Shown: positions 55,562 to 64,000 of the stretch, piece by piece | Numbering within the stretch: the stretch's first letter is position 1 | How the letters are laid out: every line of letters starts with the position of its first letter | Source of the DNA: Paulownia fortunei | Lineage: Eukaryota; Streptophyta; Magnoliopsida; Lamiales; Paulowniaceae | Direction: 5' to 3' | Assembly (NCBI GenBank): GCA_019321725.1 | Contig: CM033124.1 | Coordinates: 6,076,001 to 6,140,000 of the forward strand | DNA: 64,000 nt | Program-made: the position numbers and the translations under genes | Notes under the pieces: model-generated | Told to the model about the DNA's origin: nothing | What the model saw: only the letters and a program-made list of their open reading frames with translations | Database searches by the model: none

Positions 55562-56640
55562 CTAAGCTTCTAATTTAGTGTTCGACGGACAAGCATCAAC
55601 ATCAATATAATCACTAAGTTTTTGGAACACTTCAGTCAGATTGTCTTGGATTCCAGGAGAGTTATTGTGCAGACAAAAATCTTTGGAATTTAAAATCACC
55701 ACAACAGGAGGATCATAATCAAAGTTAGGAGTGGAGCGAACATTTACCCCATTTTGTGTCTTCGTATAAGCATTTGTTCCAGACTTCTTCAATCGCTTAT
55801 TCATCACATTAGTCCTGGTCTTAGTAACAAGGAAATATTTTTGATTGGATCCACCATGTCCTATAGGCTGCTTCCCTGCCTTGATTTCTGCTCTCTTTTT
55901 CTCCATCTCCTTCTGTTGTAGCGTAGGATAAGGATTGCCATTTTCCATAACAATACTCATGTTTGTGACAAAGATGTCTACAGGTATGATAGTAGCTAGG
56001 ATAATTTTCATAAATAACCCTTTGGTCGATAACGATTTCCTCATGTACTAATGCTATTTTCTCAACTTCGATACAAACCCTAGCAATACTTGGCCAAATC
56101 TGGTCTGCAGTGGGTTCATCATCTTTCAGAAGACACCCAATCAATGAAGCTATATCATGGAGGGCATGCTTATAGAACAAGTGCAGCGGTGCAATTGATA
56201 ATTTAGACTTTATGTCGAAATTTGGCATCCACTTCAGAACACGCATTGGAGCTCCTTCAACGATTCACATTTTCTTCATCCAAAGCCACGCATAACCCTC
56301 AGTGTTGGTTAGCTTTATCACGATATGCTTGAAATGAATGAATTCGATCTTATGAGGTCCCGAAAAACTAAAGCCATAAAATCTTTGTTTTAATTATTAA
56401 AAAGGCGGACAACCATTCGTGAACTTCCCAATTAACACGAATTTGTGAGATTCGGCAAGCGGATCCCAATCCGTTTTCTTGAAGACCAAGGCAGGAGTGC
56501 CATTCAAAATAGATTGAGATGATATAGGTCTTGATTCTTCTTCGTTAAATATTTTGTTGAACGCTCTATATGGGCATAGTTTTGGGCTCGTTATAACTAT
56601 GGAGTGTGCGCAACAAAATTTAAAAGCAATATACAAGTAA
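55562..56640 (-). pseudogene. LINE ORF1 (DUF4283-type RNA-binding protein), broken
   Basis: 56636-56397 ends in FKKTDWDPLAESHKFVLIGK and FTNGCPPF, the start of the DUF4283 domain common to plant LINE ORF1. A gap of degenerate sequence follows. 56246-55821 has MRVLKWMPNFDIKSKLSIAP, LHDIASLIGCLLKDD and WPSIARVCIEVE, then the CHKHEYC region where the zinc knuckle sits. 56044-55562 overlaps in another frame and covers the C-terminal tail with FDYDPPVVVILNSKDFCLHN. ORF1 would bind LINE RNA as a chaperone. At least two frameshifts. Confidence 0.74.
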
Positions 56641-59036
56641 ATACATGTAATAACGATTATTGCTTCACCTCAAGTTCGGACCGATTCTAATAAACATATA
56701 TTTTTGATAGTTTTATAAAGTAAAGTCTCAATTTTTACATTTGATGCACGCCGATTGTTGTAGGGTATATAGCAATCAATTGCTATTGATCACTTAACGA
56801 AAAAGGTTCACAAGAGATCCAATTATCTTACCTCTAAAGAAAGTCCACACATTTTGGCTAGAACACAAAATTAAAATCTTACTAGTGATTCTAATCTCTA
56901 AACTAATCTAGTTTAGAGTGTTTTTGTGAGTAATAATTCTTAATCTAACTTGTAAAGTTAAGAATTCAATACATGTATAATCAAAGAGGATTCTATTTGA
57001 TTATACTGGAAGAAGGTTTTAGAGAAAAAAAGTGCTGAACAAGAAAAATAATATTTCCTTTTAATATTATGAAGTGGCCAAAAATTAGGATAGATGCATC
57101 CCACCAAATTTTCGGCCATATCAAGACTTATAGGTGGCTTAAAAATTATCCATTACTTTTTCATCATTTCCCATATTTCTCATGTGTTGAAATTGGTTAT
57201 TTGGAAGAGTCAAAACTCTAAAAAAATAACCAATTCAATCAACTCTTATCTTTGGATGAATGTGGCCGATTTTGTGGACATCTGCAAGCCACAAAATTAG
57301 CCCTCTCTCTCTCTCGTCTTAATTATGTTGGACCCTTCCAATACAATCAACATAGATATCTTATATCTATAATTATCTTCATAAAATAATAAATAAGAAA
57401 ATCATATTATTATTTTTTATTTTCTCTTTCAATAATTCAAGTGGGCTTTAAAATCAGCCACATTAATTTTAGGCTTCGACATTTACAAAATCCATTAATT
57501 AATTTATTTAATCAAATTTACCTAATTTTAATTAATTGATCCAATAAATTAATTATTTCACTTCAACTGTGATTCCTAATATTATTAGGTTCAATTAAAT
57601 AATCTCTTACTTAATTAAACAATTAATCCCATCTATTGAATTATTTTAAGTCGTGAATTAATCTCCATTAATTAATTAAATTCAACTACTTTGATTAATT
57701 CCTAGATTAGAAATGCTTAATTCAAATTTCTTTGTGACCCTTTAGGTTCACAACTAAGCTAGTAGTGGGTTTATAATATTTGCAACTTATGAATAAAAAA
57801 TATTATAATTATTTAATCCAATTAGTTAATCTGCTTGGAATTATCTCCTTAATTCCAAAAACCTCACTATCCATGAAAACTTCTAAATATTCAATTCTTA
57901 TTATCACCTATTAGTTTAAGACTTAATACTCAGAAATTCACTCCAAAAACTAGATTTGTAAGGAATTAGAATTGCTAGTAGGGTGCTAATTCTATGTTCT
58001 TGCCTGAAGTATAGACTTCGTTTGAGATGAGACATTTGGATCCTTATGAATTAGTTTCTATACGAGGGCTAGCAATCGATTGTTTTGATCCTTTCTATAA
58101 TTGGAGTGCTCAAAGGTACAAATTTGAATTATTTACATGTTTTGTTTAAACTAATTTTAGGTGAAATAGCGAGTAAACCTATTTTTGTTATGAGTGTTAT
58201 ACACGTACGGTCCTTCTGTTATTTAATCTCCCTATTGAATCTAGGGTATGCTTTATAGTTGAAACCCTAATTGATTCAATAAATATCATTCCATTTCAAG
58301 TTGCAAATAACTCATGATGAATTGTTCGAAAACCCCACATTTATCCTGTCTTGGCCAAGGACTTTAGAGTCATAAACTATGATAGTATAGGAGATTCACT
58401 TATTTTGTCAGACAAGTAGTGATGGATCCTTTGTTAGCCACTGACAAACCTCCATGAACACTAGTGCGATACCCAACATATTCCCTGTATAATTGTCAAG
58501 CAATCTGAAAATATATCAAAGTGATGTAGGATGTACATAAGACTACCCTTGTGTCTCAAGTTCAAGGACTAGTTGTGTACTTTCGCAATATGAAAATTCT
58601 TATTTTGACACGCAATGTTTCTAACTAAAATTTTTTAGTAGGCCTATTTAGTGTACTTGTTCTTTAACAAGCACAAGCATACATGCACTAGCATCACTAT
58701 GCCAATATTTATGAAGTGAGACATCTTCCTCATGCGAGCATGCATTGTATGCGTGTCTATTGGTCTAGTTGATGTCCCATCACAAAAAATCCTTAACTTG
58801 AAACATATTTAAGACCAAAACCTTAGAGGCATATTCTATGATTGCCATCATATGTGCGATCATGCCACGGAGCTAAATTTGGTATAAGGACTTTATCTAT
58901 TGCGCATAAAAAAATACAAGACATAAGATAAAGAGACTGGCTTTTTATTAATATGATTTTCAATATGATTATTTTACAAAAGAAAAGAGTACAATACACT
59001 CAATTTAATTAGATCGTTGGTCATCCTACTCTAATA
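56641..59036 (-). repeat. Noncoding A+T-rich block, probably LTRs of copia-type elements
   Basis: 2.4 kb without a gene. 58150-59036 on - continues from the TNT1-94-like copy: on the minus strand GCAAGTAGGAGAT then TATTAGAGTAGG marks a polypurine tract and LTR start (usual TGTTAG) at 59036. 57950-58130 resembles 53260-53400 on +. 57400-57720 is dense in TTAATTAATT words. 57301-57317 is a short CT repeat. I could not fix the LTR end or say whether more than one LTR is present. Confidence 0.45.
57301..57318. repeat. Short CT microsatellite
   Basis: CCCTCTCTCTCTCTCTCG, about seven CT units. Confidence 0.8.
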
Positions 59037-59050
59037 ATCTCCTACTTGCC
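59037..59050 (-). promoter_or_regulatory. Polypurine tract of the - TNT1-94-like copy
   Basis: On the minus strand GGGCAAGTAGGAGAT precedes TATTAGAG; AAGTGGGAGATTGTTAG is the usual form in this copia group. Confidence 0.75.
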
Positions 59051-60620
59051 CTAGCTCTAATTGTCCATATATCTAAAGTCCATCTTCTTGAAATGTCCAT
59101 AAAATACCTTCTATGCTAAGGTCTTACTTAATGGATTTGCTACATTTTCTGCTGAAGCAACTCGATCTACAATGATGTCGCCTCTACTAATAAACTCTCT
59201 AATCAAGTAATATTGTCTTCTTATGTGCTTGGATCTTTGATGAGATCTTAGCTCCTTTGCTTAGCCCCATTGTTATCACAGTAAATTATTATTGGATCAA
59301 TAATGGATGGAACTACACCTAACCCTTGAATAAAGTTTTTTATCCAAACAACTTCTTTTACTGCATTTGATACAACAATATATTTAGTTTCGATGGTAGA
59401 GTCTATGGTTGTATCTTACTTGGAACTTTTCCAACTGACCGCACCACCATTTAAGGTGAATATGCTTGCAGACATGAACTTAGAGTCATCTATATCAGAC
59501 TAAAAACTAGTGTCTATATATCCTTTTAGATTTAGCTCCCCATTGTCGTATATCAAAAATATATCCTTAGTCATTCTCAAGTACTTAAAGAGCATCTTAA
59601 TGGCTTTCCAATGTTCTTCCCCTGCATTAGACTGATATCTGCTCGTGATATTCAAAGTATGTATGATATCAAACATTGTACACAACATTACATACATTAT
59701 ACTCCCGATAGCAGACGCATAAGGTATGCGAATCATTCTTTCTCTCTCTTAAGGTGTCTTAGGAAACATAGACTTAGAGATTGAAACCCCATGGCTAATA
59801 AATAAGAATTCATATTTGGATTCCTCCATATTAAATCTTTTTAGCACTTTATTTATGTACATGGACTGACATAGTCTGATCATCCTTCTAGATCTATCTC
59901 TATATATCTTTATCCCTAGGATAAAAGATGTATCTCCTAAGTCCTTCATAGAAAACTATATAGACAACCAAGTCCTTGTTGACTGCAAGATCACTACATC
60001 ATTCCCAATGAGTAGGATGTCATTAATGAAGAGCACAACAAATGAACTATGCTCCCACTAACTTTCTTGTAGACACATAATTCATCTGGGTTCTTATGAA
60101 AACCAAACATTTTGATTGTTTCATCAAACTGAATGTTCCAGCTTCACAAAGCCTGTTTGAGTACATAAATAGATCTTTAGAGCTAGCAAACATTTTGCTC
60201 GCTCCCAGTGGATTGAAGCCTTCTGGCTGTTTTATATAGATTTTTTTTATAACATTTCCATTAAAGAAAGCGATCTTCACATCCATTTGTCATATCTTAT
60301 AGTTATAATTATGCAGATACAGCTAGCAAAATCCAGATGGACTTAAGCATCTCCATTGGTGAAAAGGTTTCCTCATAATCAATTCCTTGCTTCTTAGTAT
60401 AATCGTTTGCAACCAGGTATGCTTTATAGGTCGCCACCTCTCCATCTACTCTAAGCTTCTAATTGTAGACCCATTTGTAGCCAATAGAAAAAGTTCCCTG
60501 TGGTGGGTCCACTAAAGTCCATACCTTATTGGAGTACATGGATTCCATCTCGGATTGCTTGGCTTCTTGCTACTTCTTCGAGTCAATAACTGCATTGCCT
60601 CTCCATAGCCTTTTAGATCA
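59051..60620 (-). pseudogene. RT and RNase H of the - TNT1-94-like copy, active site changed
   Basis: RT pieces, in order on -, are VATYKAYLVANDYTKKQGID-like sequence near 60440, MDVKIAFFNGNVIKKIYIKQ and PEGFNPLG at 60286-60220, and the catalytic box near 60035 that reads LFINDILL instead of LYVDDILL, losing the first aspartate. 59949-59749 has MKDLGDTSFILGIKIYRDRS. RNase H starts at 59736 with RIPYASAIGSIMYVMLC and continues to LKGYIDTSF, where family members have GYTDSDF. 59480-59060 holds the rest in broken frames. Confidence 0.82.
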
Positions 60621-60699
60621 TCATCTAAGGAAAGTCCCTCTTTTTTATTTTATAACAAAAAGTTGTACCTTTTAATTACTCTTGAGATTCTTTTAGATC

Positions 60700-62130
60700 T
60701 TCAAAGAGGATATACTTTGGAGGGCCTAGCATTAACTAGGGTGTCATCTACTACAATAGTTGGGATGTTCTGTGGTTCTTAAACTTATTCAAGTTCCACA
60801 ACTTTGCCATTTCTCTTTGATAGAATTCTTCTTCAAAAAGGTGGCATTCCTCAAAACAAACAACTTTTGTTCTTAGGTGTCGTAGAAATGGTATCCAATA
60901 GACTCCTTTGTATACCCCCACAAACTTGCATAAGCTGAATCTCATATCTAATTTGTCTACCACTTGCTCCATCATGTAAGGAGCACATCCCCATACCCTA
61001 AGGTATTTATAGAAATGTGTCGTACCACACCATATCTCATATGGTGTTTGGGCACGACTTTAGATAGTACTCTGTTTAATAGGTATGCCATTGTTTCCAA
61101 TGCATAGCTCCATAATGAAAGAGATAATGTAGTGAAACTTTTCATAGATTGAACCATGTCCAACAAGGTTTGATTCTTGTGTTCCGCAACTCCATTAAGT
61201 TGAGTAGCAAGAGGAGTCAACTATGAGAGAATCCCATTCTCTCTTAGATAATCTAAAAACTCTATGCTTAAGTACTCATCTCCTTGATCAGATTGAAGAG
61301 ATACTATACTTAAGTTAGTTTATTTCTCTACTTCACTCCTGAATTCTTTGAACTTTTCAAAGACTTCAGACTTATACCTTAAAAGGTACACATAACCACA
61401 CCTAGAGAAGTCATCGATAAAGGTTGAGAAATAGTTATAGTTCCCTAAGGCACTAACACTTAGTGGCCCATATATATCTATATAGATCAAATCTATTAGA
61501 TGTTTGGCTCGCTCCACTTGTACAATAAATGGAGATTTAGTCATCTTTACTTTGAGACAAGACTCACATGTTGGAAGTAATTGCTTATCCTTTAGGCCAA
61601 GCAATTGTGTTAACTTGTTAATCATTTTCTAAAAAATATGCCCTAATCTTGCGTGCGATAGACTCATGGAACTATGATTATCTAGTTTTCTTTTATTTTA
61701 TTGAATTGTGAGAATGGGGTTATGGGGAGTAATAATATATAAGCAATTCATCAAAAAACCTAAATAGATAAAATTAAAATGTTTGAAAATAGAACAATTT
61801 CCATTCTCAATAGAACTAAAGATAATGTTCTTAACAATATTCGGAACATAAAAATAATTGTTCAAAACTATTATAGAGCCATTCTCAAAAGCTGATTAGC
61901 GATGCCTATAGCCAATGCAACAACTCTTGCTCCATTCCCTATCCTTAGGACCATTTTCCCTCTATCCAACTTCCTACTTCTTTTCATTGTTTAGAAATCA
62001 TTGCAAATATGTGAGCTACAACCAGTTTTTAATACCCAATAAGCTTCATTAATTGATAAGTTAATTTCAACAAAATATATACCTGAACTCTTAAGGCTTG
62101 CAAGATACTCTTTGTAATTCCTCTTTTAAG
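60700..62130 (-). pseudogene. Protease and integrase of the - TNT1-94-like copy, broken
   Basis: The protease lies near 62040-61990 with YWVLKTGCSSHICNDF, where the family has LDTGCGSHICND; the catalytic aspartate is replaced by lysine. 61625-61320 has CESCLKVKMTKSPF, LIYIDIYGPLSVSALGNYNY and FIDDFSRCGYVYLLRYKSEV. 61220-60972 has TQLNGVAEHKNQTLLDMVQS and LSLWSYALETMAYLLNRVLS with the catalytic glutamate region. 60975-60751 covers the C-terminal KLDMRFSLCKFVGVYKGVYW. Frames are separate. Confidence 0.82.
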
Positions 62131-62900
62131 GCTCTGGTTTGCCATAGTAATGACACTTGTCATTGGCTTGAAAAGAAACCATCTTGACACTGACTGCCCT
62201 TCGCCTTCAACTTGTTGGGTCTGGAGGAATCCTTTCCTTTCCTCTTTCCTCTATTGGGCTTTGCAACCTTTGATCTGGAAGAGGGTCCACCAAGAAAAAA
62301 TTAGGTTGTCCTTTTTTATGGTGGACTCAACCGTCTTTAACTTGTTCTCAAGCTTAAGGAGACTAGTCTCCATGTTATATATGTTAAAGTTGACAATAAA
62401 GTGTTAAATGAGAGAGGTAAAGATTGTAGCATAAAGTCCGTATAAAGTTCATTCTCCATACCGACTCTAAGGGACGCAAGCCTTTCAATGAGGGTTATCA
62501 TCTTCAATCCTTGGTTATGGACTGAAGATCTCTCAGTCATACAATATCTGAAAAGCTCTTTTGAGATATGATATCTCATCTGTCTAGTACGTTTGCCATA
62601 TAACTCTTGCAGGTGAAAGAGGATCCCATAAGTACTATCCTGATCTTTGTTCTACCTCTAAAGCTCATTTGACATTGATGCCAACATATAACATCGAGCC
62701 TACAAATTATTGTCAACATGACACATATAATTTGCATAAGCCTATAAAGTAATATCCTCTGGTGGAACTGAGGTGCCCTCTTCTTAGATTGAAAAATTAT
62801 CTTAAGGTTTCTCAGCCAATCACCAAAGTTTGGTCTAGTTAATTTATTTTGTTTAAAGATTGTTTCAAGTAGATTCTTTTCTATTTTTGTAGAAAAATCT
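62130..62900 (-). pseudogene. gag of the - TNT1-94-like copy, broken
   Basis: On - the start region near 62900-62800 reads KINLLETIFKQNKLTRPNFG-like sequence matching the LTGSNFVDWLRNLKI start of the + copy. 62579-62337 gives MRYHISKELFRYCMTERSSV, HNQGLKMITLIERLASL and ENELYTDFMLQSLPLSFNTL. The zinc knuckle near 62155-62120 reads KCHYYGKPEP, in which the second cysteine is tyrosine. The plus-strand frame 62150-62407 is its complement and not a gene. Confidence 0.8.
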
Positions 62901-64000
62901 ACAAAATCTACACGAAAAAAAGAGAGTAAACTATGGAAAAATCATATTCATTTAATATAAGGTATTTAATACTAAATATCTTCCACTATAAGTTCAAATT
63001 CTATCACCCCTAATGGAAGTTCGGGAAATCTATTTTTCTGATGGGCTTGAGGTCTAATGGAAATATTTCACACCATAATTTTATAAGCCCATAAAATATT
63101 TCTGTTGGTGGTAAAGTTTTTGACGATTGTATCCCTACACAACCCTAAAGTATATTTTACCTCACTTCTCTTCACATGCCTTAATTTTATAAGTCCATAT
63201 CTTACTAAGTATCAAACAACACCCATTAAATGTTCATGTAGATGGAGCATCAAGATGTCCCATAACTCATGGCTAACATAATAACGAGTTCATCTTACTA
63301 GCATCTCTATGCTTGGTAGAGATTAAAGTTTTCCAACACAAGACCACCCCATGACTCATGGCTAGTGATCAAGTGTGGTAGCGTCGTCATGTCTCTACCT
63401 TTGATAGTAGGGATGGAATGATAGGTCCTACCGCCTAACTTGTCTATTTTTTTTTAAATCGAAAAAGAATTTCTTTAAGTTTCAAAAAGTTGGGGTTTTC
63501 AAAATTTTCAAGACCTCATCAATTAAATTACTAAAGTCGGTTATTTAATACTTATCATCATATATGCACAAGTAAAAGCATTAACTATAATCTAACATGC
63601 ATCCTATGCGAAAACCGATGGGATGATAATGGTCAAGGTCAATATAAGTGTAGAAATATAAAAAACTAGTTTATCATATTTGATTTTGTACCCATATATT
63701 CATAAGCCTTGAATCTCATATTCTATTATATTTATATTTAATAACCCACACAAACATCGGCCTTTTAGCATCAAATGTCCTCCTTTTACAAAATTAAAAA
63801 TAGAAACCTCACTTTCTATTCTACTCTCTAAGTAATAATTTAAATATAATACAAAAATAAAATAAGAGGCTTGCAGACCCAAAAAACTCAAAGATAATTC
63901 AAAAATGATCAATCATATTTGTTATAGGCCCATGATCATCCCTAAATATAACATGCAATAAACATTCATCACATAAATTTACCAATCTTTAATTTGTATA
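62901..64000 (-). other. 5' noncoding region of the - TNT1-94-like copy
   Basis: About 1.1 kb, noncoding, matching 48850-49958 in reverse complement. The repeated word pair around CATGAGTCATGGGG is present at 63335-63365 and CATGAGTTATGGGA near 63256-63275. The minus-strand frame 63912-63700 lies here without recognisable similarity. The LTR border is probably outside or not resolvable. Confidence 0.55.

Larger units (their letters stand above)
53586..56640 (-). mobile_element. Plant L1-type LINE, truncated in RT
   Basis: The minus strand has ORF1 (56636-55562), then ORF2 from ATG 55089 with endonuclease words and the very start of RT near 53830-53590. The RT finger and palm, the YADD box and the 3' poly(A) tail are missing; the sequence breaks at 53585. 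All frames are interrupted. No target duplication can be identified with one end lost. Confidence 0.78.
59037..64000 (-). mobile_element. TNT1-94-like Ty1/copia copy on -, 5' end beyond the window
   Basis: The minus strand reads 5' noncoding region (64000-62900), gag, protease, integrase, RT, RNase H, then a polypurine tract and LTR start near 59040. It is the same family as 48841-53160 in opposite direction, so the two copies converge. It keeps RNase H and the 3' end that the + copy lacks. All domains carry stops or frameshifts. Confidence 0.78.

Noticed and set aside
57301..57318. CT repeat as a promoter GA/CT element
   Set aside because: No gene, TATA box or leader follows; a short microsatellite is enough explanation.

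Overview
This window looks like plant nuclear DNA, most likely a flowering plant and probably a eudicot. It is A+T-rich, has no operon-like layout, and is almost entirely LTR retrotransposons from clades typical of angiosperms (Tekay-type chromoviruses, Athila-type Ty3/gypsy, SIRE/Maximus-type and TNT1-94-type Ty1/copia) plus one plant LINE. I found no host gene, tRNA, rRNA or CRISPR array. The setting reads as heterochromatic, nested repeat DNA. Species cannot be told from this.

Layout. 1-3132: Tekay-like element on +, partial LTR, PBS and gag, cut off in the protease. 3133-10491: Athila-like element on - (Athila-A), 5' LTR at 8951-10491, with gag, protease, RT, RNase H and integrase all present but broken; no 3' LTR. 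10492-20335: second Athila-type element on - (Athila-B; LTR, long 3' UTR, protease remnant), interrupted by a third, complete but internally deleted Athila-type element on + (Athila-C, 13223-19255). 20336-48444: SIRE-like copia element on + (gag remnant, pol, third ORF, polypurine tract, 3' LTR), interrupted by a Tekay element on - (Tekay-1, 20966-40604, target duplication CTACT). Tekay-1 is itself interrupted inside gag by a young Tekay element on + (Tekay-2, 27297-37779, target duplication GTTCT). 48445-48840: Athila-B-type LTR fragment. 48841-53160: TNT1-94-like copia copy on +. 53161-53585: LTR-like fragment. 53586-56640: truncated LINE on -. 56641-59036: noncoding LTR-like DNA. 59037-64000: second TNT1-94-like copy on -, facing the first.

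The target duplications and interrupted reading frames give a clear insertion order: SIRE before Tekay-1 before Tekay-2, and Athila-B before Athila-C. The two LTRs of Tekay-2 are almost identical while its gag-pol carries at least six stops and about six frameshifts, so it probably moved with proteins supplied by other copies. Athila-B and Athila-C share the same gag-protease remnant joined to an integrase tail, which points to a deleted, non-autonomous lineage. The most interesting noncoding signals are a conserved small hairpin just after the coding part of all three Athila-type copies, a cluster of CATGCA-type (RY) motifs in the Tekay-2 LTRs, and a TATA box plus leader placed before the third ORF of the SIRE element. 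I see no convincing new defence, toxin or metabolic system. All identity statements are by eye, not from alignments.
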